Shown piece by piece: positions 1 through 9,234 of a stretch of DNA of 32,048 nt. This DNA is from Candidatus Peregrinibacteria bacterium CG10_big_fil_rev_8_21_14_0_10_36_19 (GTDB lineage Bacteria; Patescibacteriota; Gracilibacteria; UBA1369; LOWO2-01-FULL-3), in assembly GCA_002772535.1 (NCBI GenBank), contig PFDP01000009.1, positions 1 through 32,048 on the forward strand, given 5' to 3'. The notes under the pieces were generated by a model, which was not told the origin of the DNA, did no database searches, and saw nothing but the letters and a program-made list of their open reading frames with translations. The position numbers and the translations under genes are program-made. Numbering within the stretch: the stretch's first letter is position 1; each line of letters starts with the position of its first letter.

Positions 1-6
1 TGTCAT
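1..6 (-). CDS. 5' end of a leftward gene (Met-Thr only)
   Basis: An ATG reading leftward occupies positions 6-4, followed by one more codon before the window ends. The coding part is too short to recognise. The call rests on what lies upstream: a sigma70-type promoter at 34-62 and a leader whose 15 nt (10-24) are identical to those before the leftward gene starting at 14637, at nearly the same distance from the ATG. An alternative reading is a rightward gene tail in frame 1 ending with TAA at 31-33, which I consider less likely. Confidence 0.4.
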
Positions 7-33
7 AAAATTTTAGGTTATGAAGTGCCCTAA

Positions 34-62
34 ATATTAGCAAAATTCTCCAGAAAAATCAA
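34..62 (-). promoter_or_regulatory. Leftward sigma70-like promoter
   Basis: On the minus strand, TTGATT (complement of 57-62) and TAATAT (complement of 34-39) are separated by 17 nt. Transcription would start near position 27, giving a leader of about 20 nt containing the TTCATAACCTAAAAT motif before the ATG at 6. Confidence 0.45.
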
Positions 63-255
63 GCCAAAATCCGCAGCAGAAAGCCAAAAATACATAGTTT
101 TTAACGCTGAGAATTCAACCCTAAAACACCATAAAAGCCCTCTGACGCGCGCCTACATTTCCCCACGAAAAAAACTCCAAAAAAATTGCCACCACCCATC
201 ACAGCCAAAATTCGCCATCCCCGGGGATATCATCGCCAAAAACCAAAAACCATTG

Positions 256-261
256 TATAAT
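256..261 (+). promoter_or_regulatory. -10 box (TATAAT) for the DUF4112 gene
   Basis: A perfect TATAAT lies 63 nt before the ATG at 325. No good -35 box is visible 16-18 nt upstream. The box sits inside the reading frame that would open at a TTG at 253, which argues that the protein begins at the ATG instead. Confidence 0.5.
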
Positions 262-324
262 CAACGCGCAGCAAAAAACAACCCCAAACCCACCAAACCC
301 ACCAATTCCATAACACCAAAAAAT

Positions 325-771
325 ATGTCTAATGAATCTATCTCAAAAAAAGCAAAAAAAGGCCAACTTTCTACACAAGAATTAATACAAATTGAAAAAG
401 GAGTAAAAAGAGCAGAAGCACTAGCAACAGTTTTAGATACAGGAATGGTAGATCCGCTTCTCGGCTTATTTGAAGGTGGTGGAGATATAGCAGCCGCACT
501 AGCAGGAGCGTATATAATTGACCAAGCAAAAAAAGCAGACATTTCTTACTGGGAATTATCAAAAATGCTTGGCAGACAAACACTAGATCTCACAGGTGGC
601 TCAATTCCAATCGTTGGTGATATCTTTGATTTTGCCTACAAAAGTAACAAAAAAAACGCCGAAGCCCTAAGAAAACATTTTGAAAAAATAAGAAAAACAA
701 CAATCAAAGCGCAAGAAAAAAATCGCACAAAACTAAAATCACAAGCAGAACGAGAAAGAATCAAAAACTAA
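325..771 (+). CDS. DUF4112-family protein
   Basis: A 148-residue protein of unknown biochemical function. The central part (roughly residues 35-120) matches the pattern I know from DUF4112: a D-x-G-x-x-D-P-L-L-G-L opening, a GGGD segment, a hydrophobic stretch, then a GGSIPIVGDIFDFAYKSN block close to the family's P-x-x-G-D-x-F-D-x-x-F-K-x-N signature. The C-terminal 30 residues are very rich in Lys and Arg. Two moderately hydrophobic stretches suggest membrane association. The frame is open back to a TTG at 253, but the TATAAT box at 256-261 overlaps that start, so ATG 325 is chosen. The stop overlaps the convergent fbp stop by 3 nt. Confidence 0.75.
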   Translation: MSNESISKKAKKGQLSTQELIQIEKGVKRAEALATVLDTGMVDPLLGLFEGGGDIAAALAGAYIIDQAKKADISYWELSKMLGRQTLDLTGGSIPIVGDIFDFAYKSNKKNAEALRKHFEKIRKTTIKAQEKNRTKLKSQAERERIKN

Positions 772-1667
772 GCCAACATCTTCTCACAACGTTCAACCTC
801 CAACTTACTACCAACAAATATTGGAGTTCTTTGAGCTAATTCAGAAATTTCCTTTTCTAAAATGCGCATTTTTCCGTCAGTAGCAGCGCCAGAAGCCTGC
901 TCAACAAGAAAAGCTACAGGGGCACATTCATACAGGAGTCTTAACTTTCCATCAGGAGCTTCATCATAACCAGGGTAACTAAAAATTCCCTTTCCTTTAA
1001 GTAAAATCTGACCAACATCCGGCACCATTCCACCAGAATATCTCAATGTATATTGCTCTTTAGTCCAGTAATTAACTAGTTCAAGATAATCAGCTCTGCT
1101 TTTACAAGCTCTCAAATTACCAGGAGCAAACATTTTTCCTTCACCAATTTCTAAATCACCATGGTGTAATAAAAAGTCACCACTTTCACTTAAAACAAAG
1201 TAATGAGTTCCTTTTCCTACAGTAACAAAAAGCCCAAGTTTTGGACCATAACACCCCAAAACGGCAGCAACTTGATCATCACCTTTTAATCCAAAAAAAG
1301 ATTTAGCTTTATAAACACCAAAAATACTACCAACACTTAAATTTACATCTAACAAAGATGATCCATCCAAAGGATCATGAGCCACCGCAAATTCACCATC
1401 TTCATTTAAAACTTTTTCATCTTCCATTTCTTCACTTGCCACTAAACCAACAAAATCATTTTCACTAAGCATTTCCATAACAATTTGATCCGCCCTTACA
1501 TCAAGTTTCATTTGTTGTTCACCAGAAGGATTCACTGTATCAACCTTTGTATCTTCTGTTTCCAAAATTGCCTCAGATATTTCCACCACACAATCAGCCA
1601 AAGAAAGAACAACCTCAGAAAGGCCCTCCTCTATCCCCGCCTTTGCTAAATATTCTTCTAATGTCAT
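768..1667 (-). CDS. fbp: Class I fructose-1,6-bisphosphatase
   Basis: Hydrolyses fructose 1,6-bisphosphate to fructose 6-phosphate and phosphate, the irreversible step of gluconeogenesis. The 299-residue protein carries the metal-binding D-P-L-D-G-S-S motif around residues 97-103, preceded by S-E-E-M-E (about residues 77-81), which supplies the acidic metal ligands. Further on it has Y-S-G-G-M-V-P-D-V and the cytosolic FBPase C-terminal pattern with E-Q-A-S-G-A-A-T-D-G. Its length is slightly short of the 330 usual for the family. The ATG overlaps the stop of the upstream GAPDH gene by one base (TAATG), so it is the third gene of the fba-gap-fbp operon and probably translationally coupled. 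Confidence 0.93.
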   Translation of the reverse strand: MTLEEYLAKAGIEEGLSEVVLSLADCVVEISEAILETEDTKVDTVNPSGEQQMKLDVRADQIVMEMLSENDFVGLVASEEMEDEKVLNEDGEFAVAHDPLDGSSLLDVNLSVGSIFGVYKAKSFFGLKGDDQVAAVLGCYGPKLGLFVTVGKGTHYFVLSESGDFLLHHGDLEIGEGKMFAPGNLRACKSRADYLELVNYWTKEQYTLRYSGGMVPDVGQILLKGKGIFSYPGYDEAPDGKLRLLYECAPVAFLVEQASGAATDGKMRILEKEISELAQRTPIFVGSKLEVERCEKMLA

Positions 1668-2665
1668 TATTTAAACCATTTAATTAAATCTACAACTCTA
1701 CTCACATACCCCCATTCATTATCATACCAACCAACAACCTTCACATAATCACCAGACAAAACCGAAGTACTCAACATATCAATAATGGCAGATCTTGAAT
1801 CCCCTCTATAATCCACAGAAACCAAAGGTTCATCACTAACACCAATATAATTTGGCATTTTTTTAGACCATTTTGTGTAAGCCTTATTAACCTCTTCAGC
1901 AGAAACTTTTTTCTTTAACCTGCAAACCATATCAATGCAAGAAACAGTCGGTACAGGGACTCTAAACGCCATACCGTCAACCTTACCCTCTAAAGACGGA
2001 ATAACGCGTGAGATCGCCTTCATAGCACCTGTAGTTGTAGGAATAATAGACTCAGTAGTAGCACGAGCTCTTCTAAAATCATCAGGGTTAGAATTATCCA
2101 AAAGATTTTGAGTATAGGTAAAAGCATGAAGAGTAGTAACAAAAGACATCTCCACACCAAACTCTTCATTCAAAACATAAAGCATCGGAGCCAAACAATT
2201 TGTAGTACAAGAAGCATTTGAAATAACCTTATAATCCTTAGAATTATAATCCTTATCATTTACCCCCATCACAATATTCGGAATTTCCTTATCTTTACAT
2301 GGAGCCGTAACCAATACCTTTTTAGCACCTGCAATTAAATGTTTTTCCACATCCTCCATCGCAGTAAATTTACCGGTAGATTCAATAACAATATCAATTT
2401 TATGCTTTTTCCATTCAAGCTTTGCCGGATCAGCAACTTGATAAACATAAACAGTTTTACCATTTACCACTAAATTTCCTCCTTCCACTTTAATATCAGC
2501 ATTACACTTTCCATACAAAGAATCATATTTCAATAAATGAGCATGAGACTCTGCATCAGATCTGCTATTAACAGCAACAATCTCGATCCCTTTTATATCA
2601 AGAAGTTGCCTATGCAAATCACGACCTATACGGCCATAACCATTAATTGCTATACGAACTGGCAT
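1667..2665 (-). CDS. gapB: Glyceraldehyde-3-phosphate dehydrogenase, NADP-signature (GapB-like)
   Basis: Interconverts glyceraldehyde 3-phosphate and 1,3-bisphosphoglycerate. The 332-residue protein has the Rossmann G-Y-G-R-I-G-R loop (residues 9-15), catalytic Cys153 in S-C-T-T-N and His180. The residue equivalent to the NAD-selecting Asp is Ser34 (V-N-S-R-S-D), and the Leu-Pro pair typical of NAD enzymes is Asn191-Ser192. In the GAPDH family these changes go with NADP use and an anabolic role, as in Bacillus GapB; cofactor choice here is inferred. ATG 2665 is chosen because the Rossmann fold begins at its M-P-V-R-I-A-I-N. It lies one base after the fba stop and overlaps fbp by one base. Confidence 0.9.
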   Translation of the reverse strand: MPVRIAINGYGRIGRDLHRQLLDIKGIEIVAVNSRSDAESHAHLLKYDSLYGKCNADIKVEGGNLVVNGKTVYVYQVADPAKLEWKKHKIDIVIESTGKFTAMEDVEKHLIAGAKKVLVTAPCKDKEIPNIVMGVNDKDYNSKDYKVISNASCTTNCLAPMLYVLNEEFGVEMSFVTTLHAFTYTQNLLDNSNPDDFRRARATTESIIPTTTGAMKAISRVIPSLEGKVDGMAFRVPVPTVSCIDMVCRLKKKVSAEEVNKAYTKWSKKMPNYIGVSDEPLVSVDYRGDSRSAIIDMLSTSVLSGDYVKVVGWYDNEWGYVSRVVDLIKWFK

Positions 2666-2666
2666 A

Positions 2667-3587
2667 TTATTTAGAGTTATCAAGCATATCTTGGAACTTG
2701 CTTGTCATTTCAATTGCTTCATCAAAATCTCTCTTCCACATATTTCTTCCAAAAATAAATCCATAACATCCAGCATCAATACAAGCTTCCGCATTTTCAA
2801 TTAGATCTTCATCACCAATTTGAGAACCACCACTAAATAAAACCGGAATTCCTTGAGCGGCATCTACAACTCTTTTCGCTCTTTCCCATTTTTGAGCTTT
2901 TGCGTCCATACCTTGTAATTCTTTTTCAACCTTTCTGTAATACTCAGGTACAGATGAATTATCAAAGAAATCAACCTTAGTAGCCACAGGCAAATTAGCT
3001 TTAATAACAGTAGCACCCATTTCAACCGCCATTCTCACAGCAGATTCAATTGCGTAACTACAATCCGCTCCACCTTTTGCAACCACAGCCACACCTCTTG
3101 GATAAGCCCAAACAACAAGTGGCATTCCATATCTATCACATTCTTCACGAACAGTTGCAAGTTGAGGTAAATCTTCAGTTTGTCTTGGAGATCCGTAATA
3201 CATAGTATAACCAACTCCAGCCGCCCCAAGTCTTACAGCATCTTCAACCCAAGAAGTATGTACACTTAAAGGTTCAGATTGATCTGGAAAAGAAGTTTTT
3301 CCATTTAGTTTTAATAAAAGTGGCACAGAACCTTGTAGTTTACTCCAATATCTTTTAGCTAAACCATAGTGAACAGCTACAGCATTGTATCCCCCAGCTT
3401 CAGCCAATTTACAAATATAATCAGGATTTGCAGCAGCCGGATTTGGCTCTACATGCCTATTATCATGCTCAATAAACTGATCATATGGAAGAATAAGAGA
3501 TGTTCCACTCTTTCTTGTCATTTGACGAAGACGAGTTAACTCACCTACTGAATAGCTTCTGTCCTGAAAAAATCGCATTTGTGACAT
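2667..3587 (-). CDS. fba: Class I fructose-bisphosphate aldolase, DhnA/DeoC type
   Basis: Cleaves or forms fructose 1,6-bisphosphate via a Schiff base. The 306-residue protein follows the archaeal-type (DhnA) class I aldolase layout: a (beta/alpha)8 barrel with Y-D-Q-F-I-E-H-D near residues 35-42, W-A-Y-P-R-G near 160-165, the likely Schiff-base Lys196 in V-I-K-A-N, and the phosphate-binding end F-S-G-G-S followed by G-F-I-F-G-R-N. ATG 3587 is preferred; a second ATG four codons in (3577) is possible. It is the first gene of a leftward operon with gap and fbp, so its in vivo direction is probably condensation toward hexose. Confidence 0.88.
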   Translation of the reverse strand: MSQMRFFQDRSYSVGELTRLRQMTRKSGTSLILPYDQFIEHDNRHVEPNPAAANPDYICKLAEAGGYNAVAVHYGLAKRYWSKLQGSVPLLLKLNGKTSFPDQSEPLSVHTSWVEDAVRLGAAGVGYTMYYGSPRQTEDLPQLATVREECDRYGMPLVVWAYPRGVAVVAKGGADCSYAIESAVRMAVEMGATVIKANLPVATKVDFFDNSSVPEYYRKVEKELQGMDAKAQKWERAKRVVDAAQGIPVLFSGGSQIGDEDLIENAEACIDAGCYGFIFGRNMWKRDFDEAIEMTSKFQDMLDNSK

Positions 3588-3620
3588 ATATATAAAAGTT
3601 AAGCCCTTAAATTCGCCCAA

Positions 3621-3649
3621 ATATTAAAGTAAAAACTATTTCTGTGCAA
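3621..3649 (-). promoter_or_regulatory. Promoter of the fba-gap-fbp operon
   Basis: On the minus strand TTGCAC (complement of 3644-3649) and TAATAT (complement of 3621-3626) are 17 nt apart. The predicted start is near 3614, giving a leader of about 27 nt that contains GCTTAAC and no Shine-Dalgarno. The promoter overlaps the 3' end of the FtsL-like gene. Confidence 0.6.
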
Positions 3650-3986
3650 TAGCCGTATCAGCGTGAACATAAGCCGTTTGACCAGGCCTAATCATCCTTC
3701 TAACCTTAGGTGATTGCTCAATGCGATTTAGAGCTCTTACCTCAGAAATTTGCATATCCATTTTGTTCCCCTCTCTAATTAATTCTTGATGCTCAACCTC
3801 AAGTGAACTTAATACATACCCCTTAGTAACTTGTCTTGCAGAAAACATTAAAGTTACAACAGTAACAAGACCAACAAAAAGTACTAAAGAAAAAAGTAAA
3901 AAATATGGACCTGCCTCAACAGAAGGAACAAATCTGCTAAAAAGATTTTTACGAGACAAACCGTTATTAAGAATTAATTGAGACAT
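3636..3986 (-). CDS. FtsL/DivIC-like septum protein
   Basis: A 116-residue bitopic membrane protein: a short cytoplasmic N-terminus, one transmembrane helix around residues 27-50 (P-Y-F-L-L-F-S-L-V-L-F-V-G), then an extracytoplasmic segment with heptad-like spacing (S-S-L-E-V-E-H-Q-E-L-I-R) that could form a short coiled coil. Size, topology and position 8 nt downstream of rsmH match FtsL in the dcw cluster, where it recruits divisome partners. FtsL sequences are poorly conserved, so the name rests mainly on context and topology. Confidence 0.6.
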   Translation of the reverse strand: MSQLILNNGLSRKNLFSRFVPSVEAGPYFLLFSLVLFVGLVTVVTLMFSARQVTKGYVLSSLEVEHQELIREGNKMDMQISEVRALNRIEQSPKVRRMIRPGQTAYVHADTAIAQK

Positions 3987-3994
3987 TTATATTT

Positions 3995-4939
3995 TTAAGA
4001 TTTATAAGGTTTTATTTTTTTATAAGCCCTTAAGCGTGCGCTTCGGCTTCTTGGGTTATCTTCAAGTTCAGCTTCAGTAGGTAAAACAGGTTTTTTATTC
4101 ATGGCTTCAACGATAGGATCTGAGAAATTGCTATAGATAGCTTCCTCACCTTCCGCTTCCGGCTTGATCAAGTCTTTAAAGAAGTGCTTAACAATTCTAT
4201 CTTCTAGTGAGTGATAAGAAATCACCACCACTCTTCCTCCAACTTTCAAAACTTCCATAGTCTGTTCTAAAACTTCTTTTAAAACATCTAACTCCTCATT
4301 CACTGCAATCCTTAATGCTTGAAACACCTTAGTTGCAGGGTGAGCTTTTGAACTTCGTCCAGAACGTTTTTTAGGAACTATATTTTCTATAAATTCTGCC
4401 AATTCAGTAGTAGTACTAAATTTTTGATCAGACCTCCTTTTACACATCGCCGATGCAATCTTTTTTGCAAACTGTTCTTCACCATAAACTCTAAAGATAT
4501 AGGTAAGATCAGATTCACTATAGTCATTAACAACATCAGCTGCAGTAAGCGGATTATCAAGGTTAAACCTCATATCAAGAGGCCCATCTTTCATAAAAGA
4601 AAATCCCCTTTCCGCCTCATCCACATGAGGTGAAGAAAGGCCTAAATCAAGCAAAATAGCATCAATTTCTTTAATTCCATTTTCCTGTAACCTACTTTTC
4701 AAGTAACGAAAATTATCTCTTACATAAACCACCTGATCGCACCCTTTTAACCTTCTCTTAGCCTCTTCTAAGTTTCTTTCATCTTGATCAAATGCAATTA
4801 ATTTCCCACTCTTTCCAATCTTTTTCACAATTTCTATACTATGACCTCCAAGCCCCAAAGTGCCATCAACTACGATGTCACCCTCATGCAAGTCCATAAA
4901 CTCTATAACCTCCCATTTTAGTACTGACTTATGCTCCAT
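3995..4939 (-). CDS. rsmH: 16S rRNA (cytosine-1402-N4) methyltransferase RsmH
   Basis: Methylates N4 of C1402 in the 16S rRNA decoding centre using S-adenosylmethionine. The 314-residue protein matches the family length and shows its motifs: an N-terminal H-K-S-V-L, the SAM loop V-D-G-T-L-G-L-G-G-H-S (about residues 24-34), A-F-D-Q-D for ribose binding, D-A-I-L-L-D-L-G-L-S-S, and the C-terminal S-Y-H-S-L-E-D-R-I-V-K. It is followed by the FtsL-like gene, the start of the usual dcw order. I found no convincing promoter in the leader. Confidence 0.95.
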   Translation of the reverse strand: MEHKSVLKWEVIEFMDLHEGDIVVDGTLGLGGHSIEIVKKIGKSGKLIAFDQDERNLEEAKRRLKGCDQVVYVRDNFRYLKSRLQENGIKEIDAILLDLGLSSPHVDEAERGFSFMKDGPLDMRFNLDNPLTAADVVNDYSESDLTYIFRVYGEEQFAKKIASAMCKRRSDQKFSTTTELAEFIENIVPKKRSGRSSKAHPATKVFQALRIAVNEELDVLKEVLEQTMEVLKVGGRVVVISYHSLEDRIVKHFFKDLIKPEAEGEEAIYSNFSDPIVEAMNKKPVLPTEAELEDNPRSRSARLRAYKKIKPYKS

Positions 4940-5226
4940 TCTTAATATTTAGTTCAAAAGTTGTGTACAAAATGTGTATAAATTTTTTATCTACTTCTTG
5001 CTATTCAATGTAAGGCTAGAGGTTTTCGGGGTCAATCACTTTTATTAAGAGATACATAAAAACACTAACGCATGTGGCAAATATTGCGCTACAGAAAAGG
5101 AAAAACGATGTATAACTTTTGTAGTCCTTTTATGTTGAACAAATTTCCATCTATTGTTTAATTTTTTTGCACACACTTTTAAAACTTCATCTTTACCAAT
5201 TTTTTTATAAAGAGTTAAATAAATAC
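4940..5226. other. 287-nt divergent intergenic region, no gene recognised
   Basis: Separates leftward rsmH from the rightward membrane-protein gene. It is AT-rich with T-tracts. A 62-codon leftward frame covers most of it but resembles nothing and overlaps the start of the next gene. No tRNA-like cloverleaf or strong terminator hairpin was seen. It presumably contains the promoters for both flanking genes, which I could not place confidently. Confidence 0.5.
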
Positions 5227-5694
5227 ATGCCACCAGAACTCACAGTATTTTTTTTAGCCATGACTCCATTTCTAGAGATAAAACTAGCAATTCCGCTAGG
5301 GCTCAAACTTGGACTCTCAAAAACAAGCACAATAGCTTTCGCAACCGCCGGAACAATAATTCCAGCAATGGTAGGCCTTGCAGCAGCAACACCAATCACA
5401 AACTTTCTTAGAAAAAACTCCCCAATAATGGATAAGTTTCTTACATTTTTATTCAATAAAACCAGAAAAGATCACAGCAAAAGTTTTGAAAAATACGAAG
5501 CACTTTTTATTTTTATGCTAGTTGCAACTCCACTTCCAGGAACAGGGGCCTCAGCAGGAGCTTTAATTGCCTATCTCTTTGGAGTTGAATACTGGAAAGC
5601 CTGCAGCCTATTTATACTCGGAACAATAGTCTCAGCACTGCTACTACTTACAGGAATAGAATCAATTTTTGCACTAACAAGCCTCTTCAATTAA
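5227..5694 (+). CDS. Small multidrug-export family membrane protein (COG2426-like)
   Basis: A 155-residue polytopic membrane protein. It matches the Sm_multidrug_ex family (PF06695 type): an N-terminal T-P-F-L-E-I-K-L-A-I-P-L-G, a second helix with G-T-I-I-P-A-M, a central charged cytoplasmic stretch (N-K-T-R-K-D-H-S-K), then P-L-P-G-T-G-A-S-A-G-A and a final hydrophobic helix. The family name is historical and the substrate unknown. The frame extends upstream to an ATG at 5167, but the family begins at M-P-P-E-L, so ATG 5227 is preferred. Its last 21 nt overlap the 3' end of the convergent tsaC gene. Confidence 0.8.
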   Translation: MPPELTVFFLAMTPFLEIKLAIPLGLKLGLSKTSTIAFATAGTIIPAMVGLAAATPITNFLRKNSPIMDKFLTFLFNKTRKDHSKSFEKYEALFIFMLVATPLPGTGASAGALIAYLFGVEYWKACSLFILGTIVSALLLLTGIESIFALTSLFN

Positions 5695-6261
5695 AAGACC
5701 ACCCTGCCTTAAAACCTCCACCCTATCACCATCCACTTTCACAATTGTTGAGGGCTGATTTTGTGAAAGCACACCTCCGTCAACCACTAAATCAATACCA
5801 TCAGAAAACTTAATAGCTTCATATAAGGGATCTTCACCTGCAACATTCGCACTTGTAGTCGTTATAGGCCCACCAAAGCGAAAAACTAAATCTTCACAAA
5901 ATGAATTTCCAGACCATCTAATAGAAACAAAATCTTCACCAGGGTTCAAAAAGTTAGGCAAGCTTCTTTTTCTAGGCACAACTATCGAAAGTGGACCCGG
6001 CCAAAACTTATGAGCCAACTGAAGTGCTTTATCAGAAAAAATTCCATATTCTTCAGCCATACCAAAGCCATCAACCAAAATACTTACTGGTTTATTAAAA
6101 TCCCTACCTTTAATGTTATACATTTTTTTCAGAGCTGATTCATTCAAAATATCAACCGCTAAACCATAACAGGTCTCTGTAGGATGCATAACAACACCGC
6201 CATTCTTAAGAACTTCCACAGCCTTCAAAAGCGTTTCTGAATCATTAACATTATGATGCAT
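5674..6261 (-). CDS. tsaC: L-threonylcarbamoyladenylate synthase (TsaC/Sua5, YrdC domain)
   Basis: Makes threonylcarbamoyl-AMP from threonine, bicarbonate and ATP, the first step of t6A37 modification of ANN-decoding tRNAs. The 195-residue protein is a single YrdC domain of TsaC length, without the extra C-terminal Sua5 domain. It shows T-E-T-C-Y-G-L near residue 28, the K-G-R-D-F-N-K-P motif (Lys51, Arg53, Lys57) and T-T-T-S-A-N for ATP binding. It follows the hypothetical gene at 6267 by 5 nt and is probably cotranscribed with it. Confidence 0.92.
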   Translation of the reverse strand: MHHNVNDSETLLKAVEVLKNGGVVMHPTETCYGLAVDILNESALKKMYNIKGRDFNKPVSILVDGFGMAEEYGIFSDKALQLAHKFWPGPLSIVVPRKRSLPNFLNPGEDFVSIRWSGNSFCEDLVFRFGGPITTTSANVAGEDPLYEAIKFSDGIDLVVDGGVLSQNQPSTIVKVDGDRVEVLRQGGLLIEEAC

Positions 6262-6266
6262 ATCTA

Positions 6267-6842
6267 TTAGATATCAGATATCTGTACTCTAGGAAACATA
6301 TCTTTTCTACGCTGATCTGCCACATTTCGCAACCTAGCCCTAAACTGAGCTACATCAGCATCTAGATCATAAATCAAAGCATCAGAGTATTGCACAATCG
6401 CCACAGCATCATCATAACTAATTGGTTCAACTTGAGCTAAACAAGAAGCCAAATCACTCCTTAAACTCGTAACAACATTACGAACCTCACCATACTGATC
6501 ATTTAAATACCCCACTAATCCCAAATCTCCAATTTTATGACCCATACGCTGCTTAAGATAAGAAACATCAGAACCACCCCTCAACACATCATACAAATCA
6601 TCAAATTCATCACCTACAGATCTCACCCCACCAGACTCTTCCGAAACTTTTGTAATAAGATCAAATGCAAATCTGTAAAAATCCAAAGCTACCAAGTTTC
6701 TCCTTATACGATTTGATAAAACTATAACTTCCCCCTTTTCAGCCCTATTACCAATAATTGCCCATTTAGACAATGGCGCATCAACAGAAGCCTTTCTCAG
6801 AGCATTATCAACAACTGGATGTGAAGGCACCGAATATTTCAT
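6267..6842 (-). CDS. Hypothetical 191-aa soluble protein
   Basis: I do not recognise this protein. It has no signal peptide or membrane segment and is predicted largely helical with mixed charge, with Arg-rich stretches near residues 45-50 (N-R-I-R-R-N) and the C-terminus (R-A-R-L-R, D-Q-R-R-K). It is the first gene of a two-gene unit with tsaC, driven by a near-consensus promoter at 6867-6894. The promoter strength and coupling suggest a housekeeping role, but no function can be assigned. Confidence 0.7.
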   Translation of the reverse strand: MKYSVPSHPVVDNALRKASVDAPLSKWAIIGNRAEKGEVIVLSNRIRRNLVALDFYRFAFDLITKVSEESGGVRSVGDEFDDLYDVLRGGSDVSYLKQRMGHKIGDLGLVGYLNDQYGEVRNVVTSLRSDLASCLAQVEPISYDDAVAIVQYSDALIYDLDADVAQFRARLRNVADQRRKDMFPRVQISDI

Positions 6843-6866
6843 AATAAATTCAATTTAGGATGGCTG

Positions 6867-6894
6867 ATTATATATATTTTCACGCAATTGTCAA
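6867..6894 (-). promoter_or_regulatory. Leftward promoter for the hypothetical-tsaC unit
   Basis: Minus strand: TTGACA (complement of 6889-6894), 16-nt spacer, TATAAT (complement of 6867-6872), both perfect consensus hexamers. Its -35 lies only 4 nt from the -35 of the divergent gapA promoter, so the two RNA polymerase sites probably compete. Confidence 0.8.
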
Positions 6895-6898
6895 CCAC

Positions 6899-7958
<1,060 letters not shown>

Positions 7959-7970
7959 GCATCTCAACTC

Positions 7971-8012
7971 TTGACTTCCAACCCCCTAGCACTCTATAAT
8001 AACGAGTGCTAA
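7971..8012 (+). promoter_or_regulatory. hrcA-grpE promoter with embedded CIRCE operator
   Basis: TTGACT (7971-7976), 18-nt spacer, TATAAT (7995-8000). The CIRCE inverted repeat, TAGCACTC-N9-GAGTGCTA, spans 7987-8011 and differs from the consensus TTAGCACTC arm in one outer base. The -10 box lies inside the 9-nt spacer of CIRCE, so HrcA bound here would directly block RNA polymerase. This makes hrcA autoregulated. Confidence 0.93.
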
Positions 8013-8031
8013 TAAATAACAACTAAAAAAA

Positions 8032-8751
8032 ATGTCAGAAGAGAGAAAAAGACAAGTTCTACTGGCTATAGTAAAAAATTTCATTGAAACTGCTGAGCCG
8101 GTTGGATCAAAAACAATTCTTGTAAGCTATAAGTTTCAGGTATCCCCTGCTACAATTCGTAACGATATGGCAGCTCTGGAACAAGAAGGTTACATTTCAC
8201 AACCTCACACTTCGGCTGGCCGCATTCCTACAACAAAAGGATACAGACTTTTTGTAGACGAAATGGCTGATTACAAAAAAGCCCGCCAAGAAGCTAAACA
8301 AACTATTCAAAAAATCACTAAAGACTACAATGTTCAAAAAGTAAGAGAACAGCTTTATGATGCCGTAAATCTTGCATCACGTGCTACAGGTCTTGCTAGT
8401 TTTGCAACCACTCCAGACAACCCAAGAACATTTTTCCTCGGAGCCTCAAACATGCTAAGACAGCCAGAATTCTCGCATGACACAGCACACGCCTGTGAAG
8501 TAATAGAAGTTTTTGAACAATCAGACAACTTCATCAAAACCCTACACCAGCTAGAAACAACTAAAAAAGTACGCACATTTATTGGAGAAGAAAATATTTT
8601 GCCTCAAACACAAAGTTGCTCCATAATCGTAGCCCAATATGAAAAAAATGGCTTCAAAGGATTCATTGGAATTCTAGGACCAAAACGCATGAACTATGCA
8701 TTCAACATTTCCATCTTGGAAGAAATTAAAAAATTACTTGAACAAGAATGA
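8032..8751 (+). CDS. hrcA: Heat-shock repressor HrcA (short form)
   Basis: Transcriptional repressor that binds CIRCE. The 239-residue protein has the N-terminal winged helix (R-Q-V-L-L-A-I-V then [10 protein letters not shown] and [15 protein letters not shown]), which is strongly conserved, and a C-terminal part ending in [10 protein letters not shown]. Typical HrcA proteins are about 340 residues, so the inserted regulatory region is much reduced. Two matching operators occur in the window, before hrcA and before dnaK. The leader has no Shine-Dalgarno. Its stop overlaps the grpE start (ATGA). Confidence 0.93.
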   Translation: MSEERKRQVLLAIVKNFIETAEPVGSKTILVSYKFQVSPATIRNDMAALEQEGYISQPHTSAGRIPTTKGYRLFVDEMADYKKARQEAKQTIQKITKDYNVQKVREQLYDAVNLASRATGLASFATTPDNPRTFFLGASNMLRQPEFSHDTAHACEVIEVFEQSDNFIKTLHQLETTKKVRTFIGEENILPQTQSCSIIVAQYEKNGFKGFIGILGPKRMNYAFNISILEEIKKLLEQE

Positions 8752-9224
8752 CAAACGAAAACACTCAAGATCCACAAGATCAAACTGAAGAAATATCACC
8801 ACTACAAGAAGAGCTAGCTCAAATGACAGAGCTGGCAAAAAGAGCAATGGCCGATCTACAAAACCTTAAGCGTCGCCAAGAAGAAGAGCGATCAAATTTG
8901 GTAATCTTCGCCAACGCCGACCTCATCAAAAAACTCCTCCCCCTTCTAGACAACCTCGATCGTGCAAAACAACACGTTCCAGAAGGAGCAGAAGAATGGT
9001 TTAAAGGCCTATCAATGAGTATAGAAAACGCCCACAAAACCCTAGAAGAAAGTGGACTCAAAGCAATAGAAAGCCTCGGACACCCTTTCAATCCAGACCT
9101 ACACGAAGCCATAACACAAGGCCCTGGAGAAAAAGACACAGTAGTAGAAGAATTCGAAAAAGGCTATACCATAGGATCAAAAGTAATCCGCCACGCAAAA
9201 GTTAAGGTAGGAAACGGAGAGTAA
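8748..9224 (+). CDS. grpE: Nucleotide exchange factor GrpE
   Basis: Releases ADP from DnaK. The 158-residue protein has an acidic Gln/Glu-rich N-terminus, a long helix (about residues 18-60, E-E-L-A-Q-M-T-E-L...L-K-R-R-Q-E-E-E-R), the core [11 protein letters not shown] and the C-terminal beta domain with [10 protein letters not shown] and V-I-R-H-A-K-V-K-V. It is translationally coupled to hrcA by a 4-nt overlap and followed by an intrinsic terminator. Confidence 0.95.
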   Translation: MTNENTQDPQDQTEEISPLQEELAQMTELAKRAMADLQNLKRRQEEERSNLVIFANADLIKKLLPLLDNLDRAKQHVPEGAEEWFKGLSMSIENAHKTLEESGLKAIESLGHPFNPDLHEAITQGPGEKDTVVEEFEKGYTIGSKVIRHAKVKVGNGE

Positions 9225-9234
9225 CCTTTCCAAA

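Noticed and set aside
253-324. N-terminal extension of the DUF4112 protein from a TTG start
   Set aside because: The TATAAT box at 256-261 lies within the extension, and its residues are low-complexity Asn/Lys/Pro; the ATG at 325 fits the family.
5045-5233. 62-codon leftward reading frame between rsmH and the membrane-protein gene
   Set aside because: It matches nothing known, overlaps the start of a real gene and has no promoter or leader signals.
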